From the NCBI RefSeq assembly GCF_014764445.1, contig NZ_CP061721.1, positions 3,782,001 through 3,846,000 of the forward strand: a stretch of 64,000 nt of DNA. Direction: 5' to 3'. Positions 44,983 to 54,096 of this stretch are shown piece after piece; position 1 is the first letter of the stretch; every line of letters begins with the position of its first letter. The translations under genes were made by a program, and so were the position numbers. The DNA comes from Pseudarthrobacter sp. BIM B-2242. GTDB taxonomy: Bacteria > Actinomycetota > Actinomycetes > Actinomycetales > Micrococcaceae. Below the pieces are notes generated by a model. The model had not been told where the DNA came from. It did no database searches and was given only the letters and a program-made list of their open reading frames with translations.

Positions 44983-46923
44983 ATGACTCTCAACACTGAA
45001 ATTCACACCGGGGTAGGGGTTTCCCACCCGCTTGATCCGCTCTCCCGCGAGGAGATTTCCCGGGCCGCCGCGATCCTGAAGGACGGCCCGGCCGCCGCGG
45101 AATCGTTCCGCTTCATCAGCATTGAACTGCGCGAACCGGAGAAGGAACTGCTCCGCACCGGCGCCGCTGTCACCCGTGAAGCCGACGCTGTCCTGGTCAA
45201 CCGCGCCGAAGCCCGGTCCTACGAAGCGATCGTGGACCTCGAATCAGGCATCGTCTCCAAATGGACCCAGCTGCCCGCGCACATCCACCCCCCGTTCATG
45301 CTCGACGAATTCGCCGAAGGCGAAGAGTCCTGCCGCCAGAACCCCGAGGTCCAGGCCGCCCTGGCCAAACGCGGGATCACCGACATGTCCCTGGTCTGCT
45401 TCGAACCCTGGTCCGTAGGCTACTTCGGCGAAGACGACCTGGGCCGGCGCCTGATGCGCGCCCTGGTCTTCGTCCGCGAAGAAGCCGACGACAGCCCCTA
45501 CGCCCACCCGATCGAGAACTTCATCGTCATCGTGGACCTGAACTCCGGCGAGGTCGTCAAGGTCGATGACGACCAGGCCATCCCCGTCCCCTCCGCGTCC
45601 GGGAACTACCTGCCCAAATACGTCGGCGAACCCCGCACCGACCTCAAACCCATCTCCATCACCCAGCCCGAAGGCGCCTCCTTCACCGTCACCGGCAACC
45701 ACGTCCAGTGGGCCGACTGGTCCTTCCGCGTCGGCTTCACCCCCCGCGAAGGCCTGGTCCTGCACCAGCTCAAATTCCGCAACAAGGGCGTCGAACGCCC
45801 CGTGATCAACCGCGCCTCCCTCTCCGAAATGGTCGTCCCCTACGGTGACACCGCCCCCGTCCAGGCCAAAAAGAACGCCTTCGACTCCGGCGAATACAAC
45901 ATCGGCAACATGGCCAACTCCCTCACCCTGGGCTGTGACTGCCTGGGCGAAATCAAATACTTCGACGGGATCACCGCCGACAGCCACGGCAACCCCCTCA
46001 CCATCGAAAACGCCATCTGCATGCACGAAGAAGACGACTCCATCCTCTGGAAGCACTTCGACTTCCGCGAAGGCACCACCGAAACCCGCCGCTCCCGCAA
46101 ACTCGTCATCTCCTTCATCGCCACCGTCGCGAACTACGAATACGCCTTCTACTGGCACCTCTTCCTCGACGGATCCATCGAATTCCTCGTCAAAGCCACC
46201 GGCATCCTCTCCACCGCCGGCCAGAAACCCGGCGAAAACAGCCCCTACGGCCAGAACCTGAACAACGACGGACTCTACGCCCCCATCCACCAGCACATGT
46301 TCAACGTCCGCATGGACTTCGAAATCGACGGCCCCACCAACGCCGTCTACGAAGTCGACATGGAAATCCCCGAACACAACCCCACCCACACCGCCTTCAT
46401 GGCCGTGGACCGGCTCCTGGAAACCGAACAGGCCGCCATCCGCAAAACCGACACCTCCAAACACCGCTTCTGGAAAATCGCCAACCGCGACAGCAAAAAC
46501 ATCGTCAACGAACCCGTCGCCTACCGCCTGATCCCCACCGACGGCATCCAACTCGCCGCCGGCGATGAATCCTACGTCTCCAAACGAGCACAGTTCGCCC
46601 GGAACAACCTCTGGGTCACCGCCTACGACCGCACCGAACGCTTCGCCGCCGGCGAATTCCCCAACCAAGCCACCGGCGAAGACGACGGCCTGCACATCTG
46701 GACCCAAAAAGACCGCAACATCGTCGACCAGGACCTCGTCGTCTGGTACACCTTCGGCATGCACCACGTCGTCCGCCTCGAAGACTGGCCCATCATGCCC
46801 CGCCAAAACATCGGCTTCATGCTCGAACCCCACGGCTTCTTCGACCAAAACCCCACCCTCAACCTCCCCACCAACGAAAACCGCACCAACACCACCACCG
46901 ACACCTGCTGCACCAAGGACTAA
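44983..46923 (+). CDS. Copper-containing primary amine oxidase (tyramine/phenylethylamine type)
   Basis: Oxidises primary amines to aldehydes with release of NH3 and H2O2. The 646-residue length is that of the Arthrobacter globiformis phenylethylamine oxidase type. The topaquinone precursor is Tyr385 in TVANYEYAFYW, the catalytic base Asp301 in AFDSGEYNIG, and the copper ligands His436 and His438 (IHQHMFNVRMD) and one of His594/595 (MHHVVRLEDWP). No signal peptide is present. AAGGAG lies seven bases before ATG 44983. The coding sequence is extremely C-rich at third positions, which opens long false frames on the other strand. It is followed by a terminator and an APC permease gene. Confidence 0.96.
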   Translation: MTLNTEIHTGVGVSHPLDPLSREEISRAAAILKDGPAAAESFRFISIELREPEKELLRTGAAVTREADAVLVNRAEARSYEAIVDLESGIVSKWTQLPAHIHPPFMLDEFAEGEESCRQNPEVQAALAKRGITDMSLVCFEPWSVGYFGEDDLGRRLMRALVFVREEADDSPYAHPIENFIVIVDLNSGEVVKVDDDQAIPVPSASGNYLPKYVGEPRTDLKPISITQPEGASFTVTGNHVQWADWSFRVGFTPREGLVLHQLKFRNKGVERPVINRASLSEMVVPYGDTAPVQAKKNAFDSGEYNIGNMANSLTLGCDCLGEIKYFDGITADSHGNPLTIENAICMHEEDDSILWKHFDFREGTTETRRSRKLVISFIATVANYEYAFYWHLFLDGSIEFLVKATGILSTAGQKPGENSPYGQNLNNDGLYAPIHQHMFNVRMDFEIDGPTNAVYEVDMEIPEHNPTHTAFMAVDRLLETEQAAIRKTDTSKHRFWKIANRDSKNIVNEPVAYRLIPTDGIQLAAGDESYVSKRAQFARNNLWVTAYDRTERFAAGEFPNQATGEDDGLHIWTQKDRNIVDQDLVVWYTFGMHHVVRLEDWPIMPRQNIGFMLEPHGFFDQNPTLNLPTNENRTNTTTDTCCTKD

Positions 46924-46937
46924 CACTCCTTAACCAA

Positions 46938-46979
46938 CTCCGCGGGGGCGCAGTGATTCGTCACAGCGCTCCCGCGGAG
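46938..46979 (+). terminator. Hairpin terminator after the amine oxidase gene
   Basis: CTCCGCGGGGGCGC (46938-46951) pairs with GCGCTCCCGCGGAG (46966-46979) with one mismatch, starting 14 bp after the stop. Confidence 0.75.
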
Positions 46980-47125
46980 CCGCCTCGCCACAAAGGCGAA
47001 ATTCCCTCGGACCTTCCTACGTGCCTGGTCGTTCGCGCATCGGGGTCCGTCCCATACTCGCTGGCCGCCAACGGGCGTCCCGGCAGTAAAGATCACACGA
47101 CGTTCAGTTCATCGAAGGAGATGTT

Positions 47126-48625
47126 ATGAGTGACAAGCATTTGGATGAAGTGGGTGACCTGAAAAGGTCAATTAACTGGAAGCAGGGCGCGGCCATCGCG
47201 CTGGGTGTTCCCATGCTGATTCTGCCCTCGCTGGGCTACCTGCCAATGTACGTATCTGCCGCAGCAATCCTCATCTGGGGCATATCCGTCCTTCAAGGCT
47301 TTATGCAGAACGCCGCATATGCCGAAATGGCCACCACCTTCCCCAAGGCTTCCGGCTTGCCAGGCTTCGCGCAGCACGTGTTCCGCACCGAGAACTACAA
47401 AGGCAAGTACGACAAGGGCAAACTGATCGGCGGTTTCACCGCCTGGAGCTACTGGTTCGGCTGGAACCCCATCCTGGCGATCTTCGCCATCACGGCCGGC
47501 AGCTACCTCCACGGCATGTTCCCGGTCCTGAGCGAAACCTTCACCGAGTACCAGCTCGCACTGGTCTCCGGCGTGGTGATCTTCAGCATGCTGTTCATCG
47601 TGAACTGGTTCGGCCTCAAGGACGGCGCCATCCTGGGATACGTCCTTGCCGCGATTTCCCTGATCCCCCTGGTCATCCTGGCCGTGGCACCGTTTGCCAC
47701 CGGACACGTGGAGATGGCCAACATCACCGGCAACTGGTGGCCCGCCGACTGGACCTGGGACATGCACCACATCCTGATGCTGTTCGGCATCTTCGGGATT
47801 GCCCAGTGGAGTGCCTGCGCCTGGGAAACGGCAGCCATCTATGGCCCCGAATACAAAAAACCGTCCAAGGATCTCCCCAAGGCACTGCTTGCCTGTGGCA
47901 TCATCTGCTTCGCCCTCTACGTCCTGCTGCAGGCTGCAGTCATCGGCGTGCTCGGTGTCGAGGGCGTCCAGGCCGAGGCTGTCTCGCCCCTGATCCCCGT
48001 GGCCCAGGCCGTCTTTGGCCAGGCCGGCTCCGTCATCACCATCATCATGCTGATCGCCGCCATGGTGCTGATCATCCAGACGGCCTACCTGGGCTCCTCC
48101 CGCGCCATGCACTCCATGTCCACGGAAGGCAACCTGCCCAGGGTGTTCGGCAAAACAAACCGCCACGGCACGCCCTTCATTGCCATGCTGGTCATCGGCG
48201 CCTTCAACCTGGTGCTGATCTCCATGGGAAACGCCGCGGCAATCCTTGCAGCCTCGGCAATCGGCTACACCTGTGCCAACGGCATCAGCCTCTTCGCGTA
48301 CGTCAGGGCCAAAAAGCACCCCGCGTTCAAAAACCTGGAACGGCCCTTCAAGGCCCCCAAGGGCTGGAAACATGTGGCCATGGTCTTCGGCCTGTTCAAC
48401 GTGCCCCTGTGCCTGATCGGCGTGGTGTACCTGAACAGCCTGGAAATCGGCTGGACTTCAACCTGGGTGGGCTTCCTCGTCCTGTCGCTATACCTGCCTA
48501 TCTGGCTGTATTCCCTGCATGAAACCCGACGCGAAAAAGCCAAAGCAGAAGCCGCTGCTGCCGCTTCGGCCGATACGTCCGATCAGGATGCACCGGATCG
48601 GGAAAAGGTCCTGGACCTCGCATAG
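47126..48625 (+). CDS. APC-family amino acid/polyamine permease
   Basis: A 499-residue, 12-helix permease. The features are AIALGVPMLILPSLGYLPMY (helix 1), YAEMATTFPKASGLPGFAQH, WSACAWETAAIYGPEYKKPS (the conserved loop after helix 6) and GSSRAMHSMSTEGNLPRVFG. GAAGGAG precedes ATG 47126. It is 202 bp from the amine oxidase stop, past a terminator, so it may have its own promoter. It differs clearly from the permease at 42881. The likely role is uptake of the amine or amino acid that feeds the oxidase (inference). Confidence 0.9.
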   Translation: MSDKHLDEVGDLKRSINWKQGAAIALGVPMLILPSLGYLPMYVSAAAILIWGISVLQGFMQNAAYAEMATTFPKASGLPGFAQHVFRTENYKGKYDKGKLIGGFTAWSYWFGWNPILAIFAITAGSYLHGMFPVLSETFTEYQLALVSGVVIFSMLFIVNWFGLKDGAILGYVLAAISLIPLVILAVAPFATGHVEMANITGNWWPADWTWDMHHILMLFGIFGIAQWSACAWETAAIYGPEYKKPSKDLPKALLACGIICFALYVLLQAAVIGVLGVEGVQAEAVSPLIPVAQAVFGQAGSVITIIMLIAAMVLIIQTAYLGSSRAMHSMSTEGNLPRVFGKTNRHGTPFIAMLVIGAFNLVLISMGNAAAILAASAIGYTCANGISLFAYVRAKKHPAFKNLERPFKAPKGWKHVAMVFGLFNVPLCLIGVVYLNSLEIGWTSTWVGFLVLSLYLPIWLYSLHETRREKAKAEAAAAASADTSDQDAPDREKVLDLA

Positions 48626-48637
48626 CGGAACCGGTAC

Positions 48638-48665
48638 TCCCGGCTCCAGGACACTGGAGCCGGGA
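48638..48665 (+). terminator. Hairpin terminator 1 after the APC permease
   Basis: TCCCGGCTCCAG (48638-48649) pairs perfectly with CTGGAGCCGGGA (48654-48665) around a GACA tetraloop. Confidence 0.8.
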
Positions 48666-48675
48666 TAGCCCGAAG

Positions 48676-48714
48676 GCGGTCCCCGGTGCTGTCGTCAGTC
48701 GCACCGGGGACCGC
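48676..48714 (+). terminator. Hairpin terminator 2 after the APC permease
   Basis: GCGGTCCCCGGTGC (48676-48689) pairs perfectly with GCACCGGGGACCGC (48701-48714), a 14-bp stem only 10 bp after the first hairpin, forming a tandem terminator. Confidence 0.8.
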
Positions 48715-48755
48715 TCCCATTAACCCCGTCGAATTAACCCCCATCGAAGTAGAGC

Positions 48756-49424
48756 GTGATTCGCGTGTTCAATGACCCCACAGTTACCTGGACTCTCACG
48801 GCCGTCCTGCTGCTTTGCGCCAGCCATTACCTGCTTCAGGCGGCAAGGTCCCGCCACCTCACGGACCAAGCCAACAAAGGCCTCCATGCCCTCATGAACG
48901 TCCTGATGGCCGCCATGTTGTGGAACCTCGTGCCGTCCACCATGCTGGCCCAGATCGCAGTCCTCGCCGGCGCGGCACTGTGGTTTGTGATTCAGGCGGT
49001 CGCCCGGCCGGAATTCAAAATACTCTGCGCGGGAAGCCAGGACCGCCTGAAATGCGTGTATCACAGCCTCACCATGGCCGGCGCGGCCCTCATGCTCGCA
49101 ATGATGGCCCGCGCTCCCGGCGCCGGCCAGGAAATCGTTCCGGCAGCTGCATCGTCAACGCCTCACGCCCATCACGCACCGGCACCCGCGGTCCAAAACC
49201 CGTTGGCATCAGGACTGGACCACCTATCCACTCTCGCGATGCCGCTCACGGTATTCTTCGGAACTGCAGCGGTGGTTTTCCTTCTTCTGCTACTGCGCGG
49301 CCGGGCCGCAAAACCCGCTGCCCGCGGCCGAACCGCTCCCCAGCACTCCGTCCGCGCCGACCATGGCCGCGAGGCTCTTGGCGCTGCCGTCATGGCGCTG
49401 ATGTTCGCCACCATGTCGGCATAA
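48756..49424 (+). CDS. Small integral membrane protein, DUF5134-like
   Basis: A 222-residue protein with about five hydrophobic helices (TWTLTAVLLLCASHYLLQ, ALMNVLMAAMLWNLV, QIAVLAGAALWFVIQAVA, CVYHSLTMAGAALMLAMM, LTVFFGTAAVVFLLLLL) and a His/Ala/Pro-rich loop near residue 135. The order, with a HxxMNxxMAxM-type segment, resembles the DUF5134 membrane proteins of mycobacteria. GTG 48756 has only a weak ribosome site. Function unknown. It ends 64 bp before the antiporter gene. Confidence 0.7.
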   Translation: MIRVFNDPTVTWTLTAVLLLCASHYLLQAARSRHLTDQANKGLHALMNVLMAAMLWNLVPSTMLAQIAVLAGAALWFVIQAVARPEFKILCAGSQDRLKCVYHSLTMAGAALMLAMMARAPGAGQEIVPAAASSTPHAHHAPAPAVQNPLASGLDHLSTLAMPLTVFFGTAAVVFLLLLLRGRAAKPAARGRTAPQHSVRADHGREALGAAVMALMFATMSA

Positions 49425-49488
49425 CCAGAGCATATTTTGCCCTGATGAAAGCTCTGGAGCGGAACCCGTCCTACCCCGGGAAGTGGCC

Positions 49489-50673
49489 ATGAATCCCTTA
49501 GCCCTGAGCCTCATCGAACTGGGGGCCGTTGTATTTTCCCTCGGCCTGTTAGCCAGACTTGCCGGACGGTTCGGAATGTCGCCCATCCCGCTCTATCTCC
49601 TGGGTGGGCTCGCCTTTGGCACAGGAGGGATCGTCGAGCTCGAAGGCATGAAGGACTCCGCGCACCTTTTTGGCGAGATCGGCGTCATCCTCCTGCTGCT
49701 CATGCTGGGGCTGGAATACACGGCGTCGGAACTGTTCACCGGGCTGCGGCGGTCGTGGCAGGCGGGGGTCCTTGACCTCGTCCTGAACTTCCTGCCGGGG
49801 GCAGCCCTCGCCCTCCTCCTGAACTGGGGGTTTGTGGGGGCCGTGGTGATGGGCGGTGTCACCTACATCTCGTCGTCCGGAATCGCGGCGAAGGTGATCA
49901 GTGACTTGGGCTGGCTGGGCAACCGCGAAACCCGCGTGGTGATCTCCATCCTTGTGTTTGAAGACCTGACCATGGCGGTCTATCTTCCCGTCCTCACCAG
50001 CATTCTTGCGGGCGCCAGCTTCCTGAGCGGCCTTACAACGGTGGGTATTGCGCTGGCTGTTGTCAGCGTGGTCCTCACAGTTGCGCTGCGCCACGGACAT
50101 CGGGTCTCCAAGGCTGTCCATAGCGAGAACTCCGAGGTGTTCCTCCTGAACATTTTGGGTGCGGCGCTGCTCGTAGCCGGCGTGGCATCATCAATGCAGG
50201 TATCCGCGGCAGTGGGCGCGTTTTTGCTTGGCATCGCCATCTCCGGTGCCGCATCGCACAGAGCCACGCGTGTCCTTACACCGCTGCGTGACCTCTTTGC
50301 CGGGATTTTCTTTGTGGCCTTCGGGCTGAACACCGATCCTGCCACCATTCCACCCGTACTTGGCTGGGCGCTCGTCCTCGCTCTTGTCACAGCGGCGACC
50401 AAAATGGGTACCGGCATCTGGGCCGCGAAGCGGGCCGGCATTGCCCGCCCCGGCCGTCTCCGTGCCGGCGCGGCGCTGATAGCCCGTGGCGAATTTTCGA
50501 TCGTCATCGCCGGACTGGCAGTGGCGTCGGGCGCCGTCACGCAGGAACTGGCTGCCCTGGCCACTGCCTATGTGCTCATCATGGCCGTCGTCGGCCCCTT
50601 GGCCGCCCGCTACATCGAACCGCTGGTGGACATCGTGGTGCCGATGGAACGCGTCGTCACGAAAGCCGGATAA
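49489..50673 (+). CDS. CPA2-family cation:proton antiporter
   Basis: Membrane Na+ or K+/H+ antiporter of 394 residues with 12-13 helices and no cytosolic TrkA-N domain. Motifs are LGLLARLAGRFGMSPIPLYL (helix 1 and loop), FGEIGVILLLLMLGLEYTAS, the ion-site region GGVTYISSSGIAAKVISDLG, FEDLTMAVYLPVL and the helix LIARGEFSIVIAGLAVASG. ATG 49489 has GGGAAG upstream; GTG 49483 is possible. It may be co-transcribed with the upstream membrane protein. The protein lacks the regulatory domain of KefB/C, so nucleotide gating is not expected unless a separate subunit exists. Confidence 0.92.
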   Translation: MNPLALSLIELGAVVFSLGLLARLAGRFGMSPIPLYLLGGLAFGTGGIVELEGMKDSAHLFGEIGVILLLLMLGLEYTASELFTGLRRSWQAGVLDLVLNFLPGAALALLLNWGFVGAVVMGGVTYISSSGIAAKVISDLGWLGNRETRVVISILVFEDLTMAVYLPVLTSILAGASFLSGLTTVGIALAVVSVVLTVALRHGHRVSKAVHSENSEVFLLNILGAALLVAGVASSMQVSAAVGAFLLGIAISGAASHRATRVLTPLRDLFAGIFFVAFGLNTDPATIPPVLGWALVLALVTAATKMGTGIWAAKRAGIARPGRLRAGAALIARGEFSIVIAGLAVASGAVTQELAALATAYVLIMAVVGPLAARYIEPLVDIVVPMERVVTKAG

Positions 50674-50727
50674 CTACCCCGCATTGGCCGGCCGGTCTCA
50701 ATCATGCGGCCTTTACGCATCGGCTAT

Positions 50728-50763
50728 GTACGGACGTACCTATCTAGCGTACGATCGTACCTA
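50728..50763. promoter_or_regulatory. Tandem palindromic operators before the acetyltransferase-TetR operon
   Basis: GTACGGACGTACCTA (50728-50742) and GTACGATCGTACCTA (50749-50763) share 13 of 15 bases; each starts with a dyad GTACG-NN-CGTAC, the second a perfect 12-bp palindrome. The 21-bp spacing is two helical turns. They end 27 bp before the acetyltransferase start and are the probable autoregulatory sites of the TetR protein at 51395. Confidence 0.7.
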
Positions 50764-50789
50764 ACTCGATGTCGCGATAAGGGAGCGTT

Positions 50790-51398
50790 ATGCAGAACAG
50801 GTACCTCGTGGACGATGGCCGCAGCATGCGTCAGCGCATGCTGGACGGTGACGATTACGTCGCCGACGATCCGGACCTCGCCGCCGCGAACCGCCGGGCC
50901 ATCGAACTCTCGTTCCGCTTCGAGCAGACCTGGCCTGCCGATCCCGCAGCAGGCAATGCCATCCTGGCGGACCTGCTTGGTTCACTCGGCCCTGACACAG
51001 AAGTGCGGCCGCCGTTTCGCGTGGATTACGGCAGCCGCATCTCCATCGGGGCGAGGACGTTCATCAACTACAACATGACTGCTTTGGACGTCGCACTCAT
51101 CACGATTGGTGACGACGTCCAGATCGGACCGAACGTCCAGCTGCTGACGCCCACCCACCCGGTCGCTCCAGAGCCCCGGCGCGCGAAAGTTGAAGGTGCT
51201 AAGCCCATCATCATCGGGGACAACGTCTGGATTGGCGGCGGGGCGATCATCCTCCCCGGCGTCACCGTGGGGGAAAACTCCGTGATCGGGGCGGGCGCGG
51301 TGGTCACCCGTGATGTTCCGGCGAACGTCGTGGTGGTGGGCAACCCGGCCCGTGTAGTGCGCGAACTCAGCGAAGCCACCGGGCCAGACCAGGCATGA
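50790..51398 (+). CDS. Sugar O-acetyltransferase (maltose/galactoside acetyltransferase type)
   Basis: Acetyl-CoA-dependent hexapeptide-repeat acetyltransferase, 202 residues. After an N-terminal helical part (MRQRMLDGDDYVADDPDLAA) comes FRVDYGSRISIGARTFINYN, the catalytic-histidine region QLLTPTHPVAPEPRR and the left-handed helix repeats IIIGDNVWIGGGAIILPGVT, VGENSVIGAGAVVTRDVP. The length and order match Maa/LacA. It starts the operon and overlaps the tetR gene by 4 bp. Detoxification of non-metabolised sugars is the usual role of the family. Confidence 0.94.
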   Translation: MQNRYLVDDGRSMRQRMLDGDDYVADDPDLAAANRRAIELSFRFEQTWPADPAAGNAILADLLGSLGPDTEVRPPFRVDYGSRISIGARTFINYNMTALDVALITIGDDVQIGPNVQLLTPTHPVAPEPRRAKVEGAKPIIIGDNVWIGGGAIILPGVTVGENSVIGAGAVVTRDVPANVVVVGNPARVVRELSEATGPDQA

Positions 51399-51976
51399 CG
51401 GGCCCGGCGGAGGACAATGCCACCGAACCAAAGCCGCGCCAACGCCGGCACGATCCGGACCGCAGGGAGCGGCTCATCGACGTCGCCCTCAACGTGATCG
51501 CCGAGCACGGCGTTGCCGGAACGTCCCACCGGCGGGTCGCGGCGGCGGCGGAGGTTCCCCTGGGGTCCATGACCTACCACTTCACCGGCATGGACGAGCT
51601 GCTGGAAGCCGCCTTCAACCGGCTGGCCGAGCAGACTGCCCGCGCCTTTGACCAGGCCATGCTGCGGGCCAGGAACCCCGAGGAAGCGGTGGAGGCCATC
51701 GTCGGGCTGATCACCGGCGATGTGCTCAACCGCCGGGAATCCATGGTGGCCACCTATGAGCTGTACTCCCTGGCCGCCCGGCGGCCGGAAATACGCACCA
51801 TCACCACCGCCTGGATGGCCCGCAGCCGGGACGCCCTCGAACGCCACTTCACCCCGGACGTTGCCGTGATGCTCGATGCCCTCATTGAAGGCCTGACCAT
51901 CCACCGGGCACTCGCCCTCGACCCCATGCCCGACAGTACCGTCCGCGCCGCCATCCAGAGGATCACCGCCGCATGA
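51395..51976 (+). CDS. TetR-family transcriptional regulator
   Basis: A 193-residue repressor. The helix-turn-helix at about residues 23-66 reads RLIDVALNVIAEHGVAGTSH, RRVAAAAEVPLGSMTYHF, with the ligand domain after it. It overlaps the acetyltransferase stop (ATGA at 51395-51398) and is overlapped by the MFS start (ATGA at 51973-51976), so all three are translationally coupled. It should bind the tandem palindromes at 50728-50763. Confidence 0.92.
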   Translation: MTGPAEDNATEPKPRQRRHDPDRRERLIDVALNVIAEHGVAGTSHRRVAAAAEVPLGSMTYHFTGMDELLEAAFNRLAEQTARAFDQAMLRARNPEEAVEAIVGLITGDVLNRRESMVATYELYSLAARRPEIRTITTAWMARSRDALERHFTPDVAVMLDALIEGLTIHRALALDPMPDSTVRAAIQRITAA

Positions 51977-53213
51977 CTTCGCTCAACATCACGCCGGCCG
52001 CCGTCCACTCCCCAAGCGGCTTGGCCAGGCCCGCGCCGCCGTCGCGGTCCTGTTCCTCACCAACGGTGCTCTCTTTGCCAACCTGCTCCCCCACTACCCC
52101 TCCATCAAGGCCGAACTGGAGCTCAGCAACACTGCGCTCGGCATCTCCATAGCTGCCTTCCCGCTGGGCGCCATCATCGCCGGACTGGCGTCGGGCAGCC
52201 TGATCCGGCGCTTCCGTTCCGCCCGGGTAGCAACCGCCGGCACCATCCTGATCGGCCTCGCGATCCTGATCGCGGGGCTGTCCCCGTCCTGGGCCGCCCT
52301 CACCGTTGCCCTGTTCATTGCCGGGTCCATGGACGCCATTGTGGACGTTGCACAGAACTCCCACGGACTGCGCGTCCAGAAGCTCTACAAGCGGTCCATC
52401 CTGAATTCCTTCCACGCCGTGTGGAGCATCGGAGCCGTGCTCGGCGGCCTGATGGGAGCCGCGGCAACCGGCCTCGACATACCCCGCGGCGTCCACCTTT
52501 CAGCATCCCTCGCGCTCTTCAGCGTCCTGGCTGCGGTGTTTTACCGCTTCCTCCTGCCCGGCGCCGAGCCCGAAGGATCTGCCGAGGAAGAATATGCGGA
52601 TTCAACCAATCCGGCAGGCAAGACAACCGGGAACGTCCGGCGCCGGGTTATGGTCTGGGCGCTTGCCGCCCTGGTGCTCATCGCGGCCGCGGGGGCTCTG
52701 GTGGAGGATGCGGGAAGCTCGTGGGCCGCGGTATACCTCGCGGGCCCGCTCGGCGCTCCAGTCACCATCGCCGGCCTCGGATACGTGGCCTTGGTGGGGC
52801 TGCAGTTTGTGGGCCGGCTCATCGGCGACCGGCTGGTGGACCGCTTCGGCCAGCGGGCCGTCGCCCAGGCGGGAGGCGTCCTCGCGGCCGCCGGCATGGG
52901 GATTGCACTGCTCTTCCCCTCGGTGCCGCTCACCATCCTTGGCTTCGGTCTCGCCGGCCTGGGCGTGGCAACACTGGTCCCCGCCGCGATGCACTCGGCC
53001 GATGAGCTGCCCGGCCTGAAAGCAGGCACCGGACTCACAGTGGTCAGCTGGCTTATGCGCCTTGGATTCCTGCTCTCCCCGCCAATCGTCGGCGCGATCG
53101 CGGACAACACCAGCCTGCGCACGGGCCTCCTGGTGGTTCCGCTGGCCGGGCTCCTGGTCCTCCTGGCATCACCGGTCCTCCCGCGACGGGTGGCACCCCA
53201 CCTGCCCACATAG
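51973..53213 (+). pseudogene. MFS transporter with a frameshift near its N-terminus
   Basis: The native start is ATG 51973, which overlaps the tetR stop, and the first codons read MTSLNITPAAVHSPSGLA. The frame then has to change by one base around 52024-52031: after it, a continuous MFS protein runs to 53213 (RAAVAVLFLTNGALFANLLP, GSMDAIVDVAQNSHGLRVQK, ..., VLPRRVAPHLPT). In that second frame no start codon occurs before 52329, which is inside helix 4 or so. The total of 1241 bp is one base short of a multiple of three, so a single-base deletion explains it. It is either a sequencing error or a recent loss of function. The intact product would be a 413-residue efflux transporter. Confidence 0.82.
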
Positions 53214-53260
53214 GACGACGGCGGCCGCCGCCAGCCGGGGCGCTGCCAGCCAGGGCGGCG

Positions 53261-53968
53261 TCAGCCGTTCTTGAGGAGGGCCACGTCGGAAACAAGGTCA
53301 ATGTGCTCCAGCATTGCCGCGGCGGCAGCAGCGGAATCCTGGGCCCTGATGGCCTCGGCAATCCTGCGATGAGAGGCGAGGGACTGCTCGGGACGGCCGG
53401 GCTGGCCGAGGGACTCGAGGCGGGTCTCCAGGACCATTCCCGCGATGAACCCCATCAGCTGAGCCAGAACGGCGGAGTGCGCAGCCGTGGTCACGGCCTG
53501 GTGGAACAGCTCGTCGCCGTGCGCGCCACGCGCCCCGGACGCAACCTCTTCAGCCATTGCGTCGAGCGCTTTGTCGATGGCCTTCATGTCTTCGGAGCTA
53601 CGTCTGTCTGCAGCCAGCTCCGCAAGCTTCACTTCCAGTGTGCTCCGGGCCTCCACGATCTCGGGCAGGCGGCTGCTGTGCTCACGCAGGCCCCTGATGA
53701 CGGACGGAACATTAGGACGGTAAACGAGCACCGCCCCGGTCCCGTGCTGGACGTCAATCACGCCGAGAACTTCCAGCGCCACCAGGGCCTGGGCGAGCGT
53801 CGCACGCGATACGCCCAGGCGTTCGGCGAGTTCCCGCTCGGCAGGCAACGTATCTCCGGGTGCCAGCTGGGCAGCCTCGATATAGTCCATGAGCTGCTCC
53901 ACGAGCTGTTCATAGAGCCGGGGCCGCGACACCCGGGAAATCTGTTCTGCTGCTGACCGTTTGGGCAC
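53261..53968 (-). CDS. GntR-family transcriptional regulator (FadR/FCD subfamily)
   Basis: A 235-residue regulator: winged helix LYEQLVEQLMDYIEAAQLAP, then LPAERELAERLGVSRATLAQ, and an FCD domain (ARSTLEVKLAELAADRRSSE, DELFHQAVTTAAHSAVLAQL, SLASHRRIAEAIRAQDSAAA) with the metal-type Asp/His residues. GTG 53968 has AAAGGAAG six bases upstream and is preferred over a TTG at 53986. It is divergent from the SLC13-CoA-transferase-carboxyltransferase genes and is likely their regulator. Confidence 0.92.
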   Translation of the reverse strand: MPKRSAAEQISRVSRPRLYEQLVEQLMDYIEAAQLAPGDTLPAERELAERLGVSRATLAQALVALEVLGVIDVQHGTGAVLVYRPNVPSVIRGLREHSSRLPEIVEARSTLEVKLAELAADRRSSEDMKAIDKALDAMAEEVASGARGAHGDELFHQAVTTAAHSAVLAQLMGFIAGMVLETRLESLGQPGRPEQSLASHRRIAEAIRAQDSAAAAAAMLEHIDLVSDVALLKNG

Positions 53969-54019
53969 GGGCGCTTCCTTTCGCAAAAAGGCCTCAGAGC
54001 TAAGACTAACTGATGACTA

Positions 54020-54041
54020 TTGACAAAGACACCCAGTGTCT
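54020..54041. promoter_or_regulatory. Promoter/operator for the decaying dicarboxylate module
   Basis: TTGACA (54020-54025) looks like a -35 box, and AGACAC-CCA-GTGTCT (54027-54041) is an exact dyad just downstream of it. A GntR protein at this site would block transcription toward 54097. The match of a -10 box is unclear. Confidence 0.5.
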
Positions 54042-54096
54042 AGGAGGCTAGGCCAGTGAGCCACTTCACGCTATTTTCCGATCCGGAGGCACAAAG

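Noticed and set aside
45244..46926. A 560-residue open frame opposite the copper amine oxidase gene
   Set aside because: Its composition (Gly, Val, Asp, Phe only in long runs) is what extreme third-position C in the real gene produces on the other strand. It has no domain or ribosome site.
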